From assembly GCA_024460105.1 (NCBI GenBank), contig JANFXS010000002.1:372001-436000 (forward strand): a stretch of DNA of 64,000 bases, read 5' to 3'. Both the position numbers and the translations under genes were made by a program. Shown here piece by piece: positions 32,082 to 41,290 of the stretch. This DNA comes from Anaerotignum faecicola. GTDB lineage: Bacteria > Bacillota > Clostridia > Lachnospirales > Anaerotignaceae. How positions within the stretch are numbered: position 1 is the stretch's first letter; each line of letters starts with the position of its first letter. Under the pieces are notes generated by a model. It saw nothing but the letters and a program-made list of their open reading frames with translations. It searched no databases and was not told the DNA's origin.

Positions 32082-32208
32082 CTATACTTTTAAAAAATCA
32101 GTTCAGTCGTTTTGCTTAAGCCTTACATCCGCACGATATATTTTAAAATCCGAACGCACCCTCTTTATGAATCAAAAATACAAGCAAAAGCGGCATTACA
32201 TTATTTGT

Positions 32209-32243
32209 AAAAAATCCCCTGCTTTAATACTGCTCAGCAGGGG
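32209..32243 (-). terminator. Intrinsic terminator of ktrB-ktrA
   Basis: CCCCTGCT and AGCAGGGG with a 12-base loop, followed on the minus strand by ATTTTTTAC, about 44 bases after the ktrA stop. Confidence 0.85.
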
Positions 32244-32286
32244 CGCGCTAACATTCTGCACAGGTAAAACTTACAGCCGAATATTG

Positions 32287-32937
32287 CTATTTTAAATGCG
32301 TTATTTTTTCAACGTCGTCATTGTGGCCCATTACAATCATAGTTTCTTTATCCGAAAAAATATGTTCCGGGCATGGGGCCGGGTTGATAACCCCTTCGTT
32401 TTTGATCGCCAGCACGTTAATTCCGTACTTTGAACGGACATTCAGCTTGATAATGCTGTGGCCAATCCAGCTTTCGGGAATCTTTATTTCATAAATAGAA
32501 TATTCGTCCGTCAATTCGACATAATCGAATATATTGTCCGAGCCATATGTTACGGCAAGCCTTTCGGCCATTTCCCTTTCGGCATAAACAATCCTGTCGG
32601 CCCCGTTTCTCAAAAGGAATTTTGCATGAACGTCCCTGCTCGCCCGTGCAAGGACAAATTTGGCGCCGTACTCTTTTAAAAGCGACGTGGTTTCAAGCGA
32701 ACCTTGGAAATCATCGCCGATAGCCACAACGCACAGATCGAAATTCCTCACTCCCAGATGTTCCACAAACCTTTCTGTTTTGGCGTCCCCGATCTGCGCG
32801 CTTGTAAGAACATCCAAAGCGTCGTTTACCCTTTCTTCATCCATATCGACTCCGAGAACTTCATTTCCCTGCTCAAGGAATTTTTTTGCCATATGCCTGC
32901 CGAAACGTCCCAAGCCGATTATAAGTATCGATTTCAT
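32287..32937 (-). CDS. ktrA: Potassium uptake regulatory protein (KtrA/TrkA family)
   Basis: A 216-residue cytosolic RCK protein that gates the KtrB channel by binding nucleotides. The N-terminal Rossmann half has IIGLGRFGRHMAK (residues 5-17) and VDMDEERV near 34 for NAD(H) or ATP/ADP. The C-terminal RCK_C domain (about 135-216) includes GHSIIKLNVRSKYGINVLAI. The start at 32937 follows TTTGGAGGTAAAAAC; an earlier ATG lies inside the intergenic stretch. It is 21 bases after ktrB in a two-gene operon. Confidence 0.93.
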   Translation of the reverse strand: MKSILIIGLGRFGRHMAKKFLEQGNEVLGVDMDEERVNDALDVLTSAQIGDAKTERFVEHLGVRNFDLCVVAIGDDFQGSLETTSLLKEYGAKFVLARASRDVHAKFLLRNGADRIVYAEREMAERLAVTYGSDNIFDYVELTDEYSIYEIKIPESWIGHSIIKLNVRSKYGINVLAIKNEGVINPAPCPEHIFSDKETMIVMGHNDDVEKITHLK

Positions 32938-32958
32938 GTTTTTACCTCCAAAAATCAA

Positions 32959-34299
32959 TTATCCAACTGCAATTTTTTCCTGCGGATACCTGTAAGCCGC
33001 CGGAACCCTGTTTGAAATAGCAAGCAGCACGCTTATTCCGCCAACCCTTCCGAAATACATTAAAAGCAGCACAATAAACTTTGAAACTCCGCTGAGTTCA
33101 GGAGTTATGCCCAGCGTAAGACCGACTGTGCCTACCGCCGAAGAGGTTTCAAAAAGCACAGCCATAAAATCAAGCCCGTCAATGGCGCATACGGCCATTG
33201 TTGAAAACATTACAAGTATTAAATACATCATTAAAATACTGCAAACCTGCCGGAAAGTTTCTTCGTCAATCCTTCGTGAAAAACATTCAACCGACTTTTT
33301 CCTTTTCACAACGGCAACAATACTCAGCACAAGTATAGTAAACGTAGTGGTCTTTATTCCTCCTGCCGTCGATCCGGGCGAGCCGCCGACAATCATGAGG
33401 CATATAATTAAAAGCAGGCTGGAGTCTGTCAAAGCAGTAAGATCAATGGAATTAAAACCGGCTGTCCGCGGCGAAACGGCCTGAAACAAAGACGCCATCA
33501 CTTTCTGATGCTGTTCCATACCCTGAAAAGCAGTCCCTTTCATTTCAAAAATATATATTAAAACCGCGCCGAATATAATAAGGAAAACTGTCGTGGCCAA
33601 AACAACCTTCGTATGGAGACTGTACCGCTTAAATTTAAGCCCGTGCTCCAACAAATCGCTCCAAACAAAAAAGCCAAGACCGCCCACTATAATAAGCCCC
33701 ATTATAACAATCAAAAACAAATAATTGTTCCCGACAGTAACAAGAGATGAAAAAGGCGAATAATATCCCATAAGATCTATTCCGGCATTGCAAAATGCCG
33801 ACACCGAATGGAACACTGAAAAATATATTCCCCTGAGCGCCCCAAGTTCCGGTATAAACTTGAATGAAAGCAAAAACGCTCCGGAAATTTCAAAAAAAAG
33901 CGTTCCGAAAACAACCAGCTTAGTAAGGCGGACAATTCCGCCCATGTGAGGCGCCGCAATGGATTCCTGCATTACATACCTGTTTGAAAGGCCTATCTTC
34001 CTTTTTGTAAGCGAAACGGCAGATATAGCCACTGTCATAAACCCTATGCCTCCAACCTGTATAAGCGTTATTATAATGAGCTGGCCGAACAAAGACCAGT
34101 GGCTGTATGTATCATAAACAACCAGCCCCGTTACGCATGTTGAAGTTGCAGCCGTAAATAAAGCGTCAATAAAAGGTGTCATAACGCCGTTTTTGGAAGA
34201 TATCGGAAGCGTCAGCAAAACCGCCCCGATAAGTATAATCGCACAATATCCGAGGGCTATGAGTTTCGTCGGATTAAGCTGTTGTTTTTTTAATAACAT
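32959..34299 (-). CDS. ktrB: Potassium uptake channel subunit (KtrB/TrkH family)
   Basis: A 446-residue integral membrane protein with the four M1-P-M2 repeats of the TrkH/KtrB superfamily. One filter glycine is visible in each pore loop: TSTCVTGLVVYDT, SAFCNAGIDLMG, SPRTAGFNSIDL and SSAVGTVGLTLG. With KtrA it forms a K+ (often Na+-dependent) uptake system. I chose ATG at 34299 (MLLKKQQLNPTK) because AGGAGG precedes it; the open frame reaches 34356. It is transcribed as ktrB-ktrA. Confidence 0.94.
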   Translation of the reverse strand: MLLKKQQLNPTKLIALGYCAIILIGAVLLTLPISSKNGVMTPFIDALFTAATSTCVTGLVVYDTYSHWSLFGQLIIITLIQVGGIGFMTVAISAVSLTKRKIGLSNRYVMQESIAAPHMGGIVRLTKLVVFGTLFFEISGAFLLSFKFIPELGALRGIYFSVFHSVSAFCNAGIDLMGYYSPFSSLVTVGNNYLFLIVIMGLIIVGGLGFFVWSDLLEHGLKFKRYSLHTKVVLATTVFLIIFGAVLIYIFEMKGTAFQGMEQHQKVMASLFQAVSPRTAGFNSIDLTALTDSSLLLIICLMIVGGSPGSTAGGIKTTTFTILVLSIVAVVKRKKSVECFSRRIDEETFRQVCSILMMYLILVMFSTMAVCAIDGLDFMAVLFETSSAVGTVGLTLGITPELSGVSKFIVLLLMYFGRVGGISVLLAISNRVPAAYRYPQEKIAVG

Positions 34300-34610
34300 A
34301 AAAAGCCTCCTAAGCCTTATCAAATATTTCCTGAATATAGTAACACAAAACTGCAATATGTCAATATACTTTCAATTTTAAGCGCAAATCTTAATATATA
34401 AAATCCGTTCGCCATTAAATATATACGGAAATAACGTCTTAAAAACCTTTTGCGCTTAAAAAATCTTTATAATTCAAACCATATAATTTCCGGCGGCGAA
34501 TTATTATAAAGCCTCAAAAACAGCATGGCACGGTTTACTGACTGCCGTTTTGCAAACTGCCGCTTTATAATTAAAATCGAATCCGCATTAATAAATAATA
34601 ACAGCATAAA

Positions 34611-34655
34611 ATAAAAAAAGCGCCGCTTTGAGGTATTTTCCCCAATAGCAGCGCC
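34611..34655 (-). terminator. Terminator of the AUU-start small gene
   Basis: AGCGCCGCTTTGAGG pairs imperfectly with the CCCAATAGCAGCGC side, and seven T follow on the minus strand. It lies 15 bases after the stop at 34670. Confidence 0.75.
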
Positions 34656-34669
34656 AAATATTTTGCAAT

Positions 34670-34936
34670 TTACGCGGTCTTGTCAAAGTTCTTTTTCTCC
34701 GCCAATATATCCGCTATGCGTTCTTCTATCATTTTAATATACTTTTTGTTTGCAGTAACCCTTATATGGCTGTAAAGCATCCTCAAATCCTTGCTTTTAG
34801 GCATACGATGCCGTTCAACGTTGTTTTTAATTACAACGGCTATGCGTTTATGCCTTGTGTGCGTGTGAAGCTTAAAATTATGGGGGTTATAAACTATGTA
34901 CTCGTCATTGATTTTAGATTTTTTAATCTGTAAAAT
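34670..34936 (-). CDS. Small basic protein with an apparent AUU start
   Basis: An open frame of 88 codons with no ATG, GTG or TTG at its 5' end; the first ATG is near codon 45. A strong GGGAGGG ribosome site lies 7 bases before an ATT codon at 34934-34936 (ATT-TTA-CAG-ATT-AAA). The product would be a basic, His/Lys/Arg-rich cytosolic protein with segments IVYNPHNFKLHTHTRHK and HRMPKSKDLRMLYSHIRV. Composition is protein-like and amphipathic throughout. Tight terminators on both sides mark it as its own transcript between sfsA and ktrB. I do not recognise the family. A frameshifted or degraded start is the alternative. Confidence 0.6.
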   Translation of the reverse strand: MLQIKKSKINDEYIVYNPHNFKLHTHTRHKRIAVVIKNNVERHRMPKSKDLRMLYSHIRVTANKKYIKMIEERIADILAEKKNFDKTA

Positions 34937-34971
34937 AATAATCCCTCCCGTATTTTAAATTTTAAAGCATT

Positions 34972-35005
34972 AAAAAAGCCGTTTTGCCCCAAAGGACAAA
35001 CGGCT
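34972..35005 (-). terminator. Intrinsic terminator of sfsA
   Basis: AGCCGTTTGTCC and GGGCAAAACGGCT with a short loop and six T on the minus strand. It lies about 190 bases after sfsA and 36 bases before the AUU-start gene. Confidence 0.8.
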
Positions 35006-35191
35006 GCCGAAACACACTGAATTTTTTGCTTGAAAATAAAAGGTATCGTTTATCGGGCATATAATGCTGAAACATATTTTAAGCGCTTCCATTTAAACCG
35101 CCCCTTCCCTTTTATTTATAATTATATTATGATTAAACTCTGTAAAAATGTCAATATAATAAGCCAAAAACACTGATATTTTGCTTATATT

Positions 35192-35881
35192 TTACCGAAG
35201 TTTTACATCTATTTTTTTATCGATTTTTATTTCATCAATGTTTACATAACATCCGTACGCCATAATTTTAACTCCCGCGGCTTTCGCCTCTTTCAATGCC
35301 GTGCAAAACTTTAAATCCGCATCGTAATTAGGTACGAACGTATCAACACCGCCAAGCTGTATCAAAAATAAAACTGCCGCTTCATACCCTTCTCCAACAG
35401 CTTCGGCAAGCTCTTGCATGTGTTTCGTCCCTCTTGCCGTAGGCGCGTCAGGAAACGACGCGACTCCTCCGTTTTCAAGCGTTACGCCTTTTACTTCAAT
35501 AAATCCCCGCTTCCCGGCCTTTTCATAATATATGTCAAAACGGCTGTCCTTATATTTTACTTCCCTTTTTATGCAGTCAACCGCGCCGATTTCTTCAATC
35601 TTCCCCTCGGCAAGGGCTTCAGCCGCAACGGCGTTGGGTACCTGGGAATCCATGTTTACAAGAGTTTCTCCTTTATAAACGCCGATAAGCGAATATGCGG
35701 TTTTTCTGCCGGGATTTGAACTCTTTTCAAGCGCCGCCGCTACGCCTTCAATCAGAAGTTCCCTGCACCTTCCGGTATTTTTAACATGTGCCTTTTCTTC
35801 TTTTCCGTCTATAATAACATTTGCCGTGAAACGATTAGGCCTATTTACAAAAATGCCTTTTACAATATTTGAATACTTCAT
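35192..35881 (-). CDS. sfsA: SfsA family DNA-binding/nuclease-fold protein
   Basis: A 229-residue SfsA (sugar fermentation stimulation) protein. The N-terminal half has the family's OB-like part (VNRPNRFTANV, HVKNTGRCRELL). The C-terminal half has a PD-(D/E)XK-like core: DSRFDIYYE, FIEVKGVTLE, ASFPDAPTARGTKH. In E. coli SfsA binds DNA nonspecifically and was linked to maltose use; its true activity is not settled. The start ATG at 35881 follows GAGGAGGGAGCTT. It is a single gene with its own terminator. Confidence 0.94.
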   Translation of the reverse strand: MKYSNIVKGIFVNRPNRFTANVIIDGKEEKAHVKNTGRCRELLIEGVAAALEKSSNPGRKTAYSLIGVYKGETLVNMDSQVPNAVAAEALAEGKIEEIGAVDCIKREVKYKDSRFDIYYEKAGKRGFIEVKGVTLENGGVASFPDAPTARGTKHMQELAEAVGEGYEAAVLFLIQLGGVDTFVPNYDADLKFCTALKEAKAAGVKIMAYGCYVNIDEIKIDKKIDVKLR

Positions 35882-35938
35882 AAGCTCCCTCCTCATTAAA
35901 GCAAAAATTATACTACCATAAAAAAGGGCTGTAAAGTA

Positions 35939-35967
35939 TTGTTATTGGGAAAAATATGCACTATAAT
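35939..35967 (+). promoter_or_regulatory. Promoter of the His-tailed unknown gene
   Basis: TTGTTA, 17-base spacer, TATAAT, then AAAGGAG at 35981-35987. Confidence 0.75.
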
Positions 35968-35993
35968 AATACGTAATGCGAAAGGAGTAATTT

Positions 35994-37484
35994 ATGGATA
36001 ATAACAAATTGGAAAAAAATATCACAGGCCTGTCAACCGAATATATATATAACTGTGCCGTCGGCAGTTTCCTGCTTCTTTTGTTAAGCTGCTGCGAGGA
36101 TATTGGCGAAAACAGTTTTGCCGAAAAATATACCGTCCACAGCGAAATAATCGAACTTAAAGAAAATATACACGAATTAACATGCAGACTTTGCGAAAAT
36201 TTGCAGGACAGCGAAAAAAAGTCCGTTGGCCTGCAAAAATCATTTGAAATCAAAAACGGCATAGTCAAAATATACTCAAACATTTACAGATACTTTGCGC
36301 AGCTTAATATAATTTCAACAGTTATAAGCGATGAAACGGCTTTGCGCAAATATAAAGAAATGGACGGAAAAAACAAAGAAATTGAACTTTCCATGTTCTA
36401 TACCGACTGTATTGAATTTATACAGCATGCAGAAAGCCTTTCCGAACAGAAAAGCTTTATGGGCCAGCTTTTTAAATGCGTTCCTTTTAAAATGGGACGC
36501 GACAAATATTTCGGTCTTGTTGAAAAGAGCCTTTCGTTGGCTTTCAGCGGTGAAAGCAAAGAATTTATAAAAACTTCGCTTGAAACATTTAAAAATACAT
36601 GCGCTCCCGACAGTTCGCCGGACTACGGCAAATACTTTCCAGAAATAGCCGAAAGCCTCAAAGAAAAATACGGTATAAAACCATCCGAGCTTAACGACGA
36701 AGAACTTGAAAAAGAATTTGACGATATTGACGGGATATTTGACAGCCTTTCCGAAATAGAGGACTATTGTCAGGAAATATTAAACGCGGCGAATTCCCTT
36801 ATAATACTTCATTATCTTAATTTTACCTTTGACGATCTGACAGAAAGCAATTTCGGATACGGCGACGTATACCACAAAGTATGTGAAATGCTGCAAAACC
36901 CCGACGATTTGGCTTTTACCGAGACAGTTACAAAACTTCTTGAAGGATATATCGAACCCGTTATCGACAAATCCAACGAAATTAACAAAAAAGAGCTTCC
37001 GCTTCTTGAAAAACTCGGTTCATACGATACGTTTGACGATGACGCGGCAAAAATTTTGGCAACGGAAGGCTTTGTCCGCGACGCCTTCTACTGCGATATA
37101 AACAGGGAAATATTTAATTTCAATACGGACAGGAACATGCCGGCGGCAGACGAAAGCTTCAAAAACGACGCCTTCGATAATTTTTTATCGTTTATGCGCG
37201 GATACTTTTCTTCACTCCCGCTTACCATAAGAAAACCGGCAATGCAGCTGCTTATTGCAAGCCTTCCTATTGCCATGGATATACACGAACTTATGGATTA
37301 TATCAAAAACGGCATCGATACTGCTTCGTCATTTGAACAGGCCCTGCTGATTATCGACAAGGCCGGCACTATTTTTACAGACAACGGGTTTAATTACAGA
37401 ACGGAAAATGACGGCGGCGATCATGACCATGACTGCTGCACTCATGAACATCACCACCATGACGGATGCGGCCACAATCATTAA
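35994..37484 (+). CDS. Unrecognised acidic protein with a His/Cys-rich metal-binding-like tail
   Basis: A 496-residue protein I cannot assign. It is acidic and almost entirely helical by eye, with no signal peptide. One short hydrophobic stretch (SFLLLLLSCC, about 25-34) could be a buried helix. Coiled-coil-like acidic segments appear near 45-80 and 235-262. The last 20 or so residues contain DHDHDCC, HEHHHH and DGCGHNH: nine histidines with three cysteines, a likely site for Zn, Ni or Cu. It begins a transcript with its own promoter and is followed 22 bases later by a glyoxalase I-like gene, itself a metalloenzyme family. Metal storage or chaperoning for that enzyme is a guess from proximity. 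Codon use matches its neighbours. Confidence 0.75.
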   Translation: MDNNKLEKNITGLSTEYIYNCAVGSFLLLLLSCCEDIGENSFAEKYTVHSEIIELKENIHELTCRLCENLQDSEKKSVGLQKSFEIKNGIVKIYSNIYRYFAQLNIISTVISDETALRKYKEMDGKNKEIELSMFYTDCIEFIQHAESLSEQKSFMGQLFKCVPFKMGRDKYFGLVEKSLSLAFSGESKEFIKTSLETFKNTCAPDSSPDYGKYFPEIAESLKEKYGIKPSELNDEELEKEFDDIDGIFDSLSEIEDYCQEILNAANSLIILHYLNFTFDDLTESNFGYGDVYHKVCEMLQNPDDLAFTETVTKLLEGYIEPVIDKSNEINKKELPLLEKLGSYDTFDDDAAKILATEGFVRDAFYCDINREIFNFNTDRNMPAADESFKNDAFDNFLSFMRGYFSSLPLTIRKPAMQLLIASLPIAMDIHELMDYIKNGIDTASSFEQALLIIDKAGTIFTDNGFNYRTENDGGDHDHDCCTHEHHHHDGCGHNH

Positions 37485-37506
37485 TATTCAAAAGGAGGCA
37501 ATAAAT

Positions 37507-37878
37507 ATGTTTGTATTCAACCACTTTAATTATAATGTATTGGATCTCGAAAAGAGCATTAAATTTTATGAAGAAGCCCTTGGCCTGAAAGAAGTACGCC
37601 GCAAAACAAGCCCTTCTGAAGGCGAATGGATACTTGTTTATCTCGGCGATGGGAAAACAGGCTTTTCTCTTGAACTTACATGGCTGCGTGACAGGAAAGA
37701 GCCTTATAACCTCGGTGAAAATGAATTTCATCTGGCAGTTGAGGCGGACGATTACGAAGCGGCATACAAAAAACATAAAGAAATGGGATGCATATGTTTT
37801 GAAAATCCTGACATGGGAATTTATTTTATCAGCGATCCCGATAATTACTGGATTGAAATCATCCCTCCAAAAAAATAA
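37507..37878 (+). CDS. gloA: Glyoxalase I-like VOC metalloenzyme
   Basis: A 123-residue vicinal-oxygen-chelate protein. All four metal ligands of bacterial glyoxalase I appear in place: His6 (FNHFNYNV), a Glu in SLELTW near 59, a His in NEFHLAVEADD near 76 and a Glu in YWIEIIP near 118. Such enzymes isomerise the methylglyoxal-thiol adduct, usually with Ni2+ or Zn2+. In an anaerobe without obvious glutathione the thiol may differ. It lies 22 bases after the His-tailed protein gene, with an AAAGGAGG site and ATG at 37507. The open frame extends upstream into the neighbour and was not used. The exact substrate is uncertain. Confidence 0.85.
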   Translation: MFVFNHFNYNVLDLEKSIKFYEEALGLKEVRRKTSPSEGEWILVYLGDGKTGFSLELTWLRDRKEPYNLGENEFHLAVEADDYEAAYKKHKEMGCICFENPDMGIYFISDPDNYWIEIIPPKK

Positions 37879-38039
37879 CCATAATTTTTGTGCGGCATAA
37901 TTCCGTAGCAACATAAAACGATACGCTTTTGTGCAGATAAATTTTTGAAATATGCCGTTTTCTGACGTATATAAACCGCAATCCCTACAATACGGCAGTT
38001 ACATAGCGACATGTACTCTTGCAGAAAACGTATAAGTTT

Positions 38040-38092
38040 CAATAAAAAGGCGCCTCTCCCTCTTTTTCTTTTTAAGAGGGGGAGGCATTTTT
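38040..38092. terminator. Bidirectional terminator between gloA and the methionine gamma-lyase gene
   Basis: GCCTCTCCCTCTT (38052-38064) and AAGAGGGGGAGGC (38074-38086) form a stem with one mismatch. ATTTTTC follows on the plus strand and GCCTTTTTATT on the minus strand. It lies between two convergent genes. Confidence 0.75.
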
Positions 38093-38211
38093 CTTCATTA
38101 AGCCGCCGCAACGCATTTGCAGGGGTTAAAACGTATACGGCAAATTAAAAGTAAACGAGGGGTTTAATTTTCACAAATTCCATAAAGCAACTATGCAAAC
38201 TGCCGCGTGTA

Positions 38212-39405
38212 TTAAATCTCTTTCAAAGCCTGTTCAATGTCATATATAATATCTTCTGCGTTTTCAAGGCCTGCCGAAAGCCTTACAAGCCCTTCTGGTA
38301 TGCCGGCGTCGGCAAGATCTTTAGGCGAATATGTCGAATGGGTCATGCTTGCAGGATGCTCCACAAGAGTTTCCGCATCGCCAAGGCTTACGGCTATCGT
38401 ACAAAGCTTAAGCGCGTTAACAAGCTTCATGCCGGCAGCTTTTCCACCTTTAACCTCAAATGATACCATACCGCCGAAATCCGACATCTGTTTTTTGGCC
38501 ACTTCATAATTTACATGGCTTTCAAGTCCCGGATAATAAACCTTCTCAATCTTTTCATGTTTATCAAGGAACTGTGCTATTGCCCTTGCATTTTCGCAAT
38601 GGCGTTTCATTCTGATTTCAAGTGTTTTAAGGCCTCTCAAAATCAAAAACGCTTCCTGAGGCCCAAGGACGGAGCCTGTCATATCCTTAATACCGAACAT
38701 TTTCACTTCATTTATAAAATCAGCCTTGCCTATTACAAAACCGGCTATAACGTCTCCGTGTCCGTTTAAATATTTCGTTGCGGAGTGAACGACTATGTCC
38801 GCCCCAAGCTCAAGCGGCCTTTGGAGGCACGGAGTTGCAAAAGTGTTGTCACAGATTACTTTTATTTCACTGTTATAGCTGTGAGCCGTTTCGGCAATAG
38901 CCGAAATATCGGCAATTTTAAGATTTGGGTTTGCCGGCGTTTCAAGATATACGGCAACTGTGTTTTCTTTAAGCGCGGCCTTTATTTCATCAAGATTTGA
39001 AGTATTTACAAACGTTACCTCAACGCCATACCTCGGCATGCCATGTGCAAGCAGAGCGAAAGTACAGCCGTATAATGTGCTGTCCGCGATAATATGCTTT
39101 CCTGCCCCCGCAACTGTCCAAAGCGTTGATGAAATTGCGCCCATACCGCTTGACGTTGCCGCCGCGGCCTCTCCTGATTCAAGCGCCGCAACTTTTCTCT
39201 CAAGTACGTTTGAAGTCGGGTTCCCCAAACGCGTGTATATATATCCCGCCTCTTCTCCCGCAAAACGCCTGCCGCCTTCTTCACAGCTGTTAAAATAAAA
39301 TGTCGACGTTTGATAAATCGGCATTGTAAGCGCACCGAAACGATCGTCTTTATTATTTCCTGCATGTATGGCTTTTGTACCGAATCCAGATTTATAGTTT
39401 TCCAT
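38212..39405 (-). CDS. Methionine gamma-lyase / Cys-Met metabolism PLP enzyme
   Basis: A 397-residue fold-type I PLP enzyme of the Cys/Met metabolism family. GFGTKAIHAGNNKD starts the protein, YTRLGNPTSNVLE near 57 and SSGMGAISSTLW near 85 follow, and the PLP lysine is in HSATKYLNGHGDVIAG near 208. Length, N-terminus and the DMTGSVLGPQEA segment match methionine gamma-lyases, which split methionine to methanethiol, ammonia and 2-oxobutyrate. O-acetylhomoserine sulfhydrylase or cystathionine gamma-synthase cannot be excluded. The ATG at 39405 follows AAAAGGAGTGTTGAAT. It is divergent from the NhaC-type transporter across about 400 bases. Confidence 0.88.
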   Translation of the reverse strand: MENYKSGFGTKAIHAGNNKDDRFGALTMPIYQTSTFYFNSCEEGGRRFAGEEAGYIYTRLGNPTSNVLERKVAALESGEAAAATSSGMGAISSTLWTVAGAGKHIIADSTLYGCTFALLAHGMPRYGVEVTFVNTSNLDEIKAALKENTVAVYLETPANPNLKIADISAIAETAHSYNSEIKVICDNTFATPCLQRPLELGADIVVHSATKYLNGHGDVIAGFVIGKADFINEVKMFGIKDMTGSVLGPQEAFLILRGLKTLEIRMKRHCENARAIAQFLDKHEKIEKVYYPGLESHVNYEVAKKQMSDFGGMVSFEVKGGKAAGMKLVNALKLCTIAVSLGDAETLVEHPASMTHSTYSPKDLADAGIPEGLVRLSAGLENAEDIIYDIEQALKEI

Positions 39406-39500
39406 ATTCAACACTCCTTTTCAAATGCGGTATAACAGTTATCATCTCAATTCCTTAACTAAACCATACCACATTACGGATGAAAAGTGTTAATAGCAAA

Positions 39501-39545
39501 AATGTATATCCAGTTATCTGTTTTTGCGATAACTATATACATATT
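39501..39545. promoter_or_regulatory. Hyphenated inverted repeat in the divergent gap
   Basis: AGTTATC (39512-39518) and GATAACT (39528-39534) with outer AATGTATAT/ATATACATATT extensions. It sits in the 401-base region between the PLP lyase and antiporter genes and could be an operator or an RNA hairpin. The remaining gap is AT-rich with no other clear site. Confidence 0.4.
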
Positions 39546-39806
39546 GCATACCAATATTATTGTACGCAAAAAATACCGCCGGCAAATCATATAACTACTA
39601 TCCAAAAAACCGATAGCTGGTTATATATTTTTTATTCTATCACTAATCATATAAAATATGGTATATTAATTATATACAAAAATTATAGCTTTTCAGCTCC
39701 TAAAATCAAAAAACTGTTGAATACATGGAGCTGTTTAAACTATAAACGCGTATAATTACATATCATAATAATCATTAACCCGGCATATTTAAAGGAGGTA
39801 AGTATT

Positions 39807-41186
39807 ATGGATAAGAAACCAGGCAACACCACAAAGCCCCGCGGGTCGGCGCTGATCCCGTTTTTAGTGTTTATATTTATTTACTTGGGGGCAGGCATTA
39901 TACTTCAAAGCAAAGGCGTTGAAATGGCATTTTACCAATTCCCCGCCCCCGTTGCAATTTTAATAGCCGTTATGGTTGCCTTTGCAATGTTCAAAGGCTC
40001 AATGGATGAAAAGCTGGCGGATTTTATAAAAGGATGCGGCGACGAAAACATACTTACCATGTGTTTTATATACCTTTTCGCCGGCGCTTTTGCTTCCGTT
40101 GCCAGCGCCATGGGCGGAGTTGAAGCAACTTCAAATCTCGGGCTTTCGATTATCCCCGCGGAATATATAACGGCAGGTATGTTTGTAATAAGCGCATTTT
40201 TGGCAGTTTCAACAGGATCGTCTATGGGCACTATCGGCGCCGTCGGCCCTATTGCAATCGCCACAGCCGATAAAGCCGGGCTGAGCCTGCCATTAATGGT
40301 TGCCGCTGTAATCGGCGGCGCAATGTTCGGGGATAACCTTTCAATTATTTCCGACACGACAATCGCGGCCACAAGAACTCAGGGATGCGAAATGCGCGAT
40401 AAATTTAAAGTAAACTTTTTTATAGCCCTTCCGGCCGCTGTGCTTACATTTATACTTCTGCTTATTTTCGGCAAGCCGGAAACAGCCGTGCCCCTTGAAT
40501 ACCTCGACTATAACTTTATCAAAGTGCTTCCGTATATATTCGTGCTTGTAATGGCCGTTATGGGCTTTAATGTTTTCTTGACTCTCGGTTCGGGAACGAT
40601 AATCGCCGGAATAATCGGCATAGCTTACGGCGATATTGCCCCTTTAGGGTTTGTGCAGAGCATTTACGGCGGTTTTACCGGTATGACGGAAATTTTCCTT
40701 CTTTCCCTTATAACGGGCGGCCTTGCATATATGGTAACAAAAAACGGCGGCCTTCAATGGCTCCTTGAAAAAATAAAAGGGCTTATAAAGGGAAAACGTT
40801 CGGCTGAAATCGGCATAGCCGCGATAGCTTCCGCCGCCGATATGGCAGTTGCAAACAATACGGTAGCAATTATTATCACAGGCCCTATTGCAAAAGGTAT
40901 TTGTGAAGAGTTCCATGTAGATCCACGAAGAAGCGCTTCGCTTCTTGACATGTGGACTTGTATATTCCAGGGATTTATACCATACGGCGCACAGGTGCTT
41001 TTGGCATGCAGCCTTACTGCAGAAGCATCCGCGCAGATAAGCCCTCTGAGCCTTTTCCCATTATTATGGTATCAGATACTGCTTGCAGCCTTTGCCGTTA
41101 TTTCAATATTTATACCTTATGCCGACGGTATAATCAAAAAACGTCCTTGGGATTATAAGGAATGGAAAGCAGTCGACAAATCATGA
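39807..41186 (+). CDS. Na+/H+ antiporter NhaC-family transporter
   Basis: A 459-residue integral membrane protein with about 10-12 predicted helices. Features typical of the NhaC family are the glycine/serine-rich FLAVSTGSSMGTIGAVGPIAIATA near 130, GGAMFGDNLSIISDTTIAAT near 170 and MVAFAMFKGSMDEKLADF near 50. Members exchange Na+ with H+ or with organic anions (malate/lactate), and others carry amino acids. It is divergent from methionine gamma-lyase, so transport of methionine or a product is possible but unproven. The start follows AAAGGAGGTAAGTATT. A terminator lies about 105 bases downstream. Confidence 0.9.
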   Translation: MDKKPGNTTKPRGSALIPFLVFIFIYLGAGIILQSKGVEMAFYQFPAPVAILIAVMVAFAMFKGSMDEKLADFIKGCGDENILTMCFIYLFAGAFASVASAMGGVEATSNLGLSIIPAEYITAGMFVISAFLAVSTGSSMGTIGAVGPIAIATADKAGLSLPLMVAAVIGGAMFGDNLSIISDTTIAATRTQGCEMRDKFKVNFFIALPAAVLTFILLLIFGKPETAVPLEYLDYNFIKVLPYIFVLVMAVMGFNVFLTLGSGTIIAGIIGIAYGDIAPLGFVQSIYGGFTGMTEIFLLSLITGGLAYMVTKNGGLQWLLEKIKGLIKGKRSAEIGIAAIASAADMAVANNTVAIIITGPIAKGICEEFHVDPRRSASLLDMWTCIFQGFIPYGAQVLLACSLTAEASAQISPLSLFPLLWYQILLAAFAVISIFIPYADGIIKKRPWDYKEWKAVDKS

Positions 41187-41290
41187 TTTAAACAGACTTT
41201 TACAATATTATGACTATGTAATTAAATTAAAAGCATGCTGAAATATATCGTAACTAATTTTTATCTAACGACATGATATAAACGAAAGTT

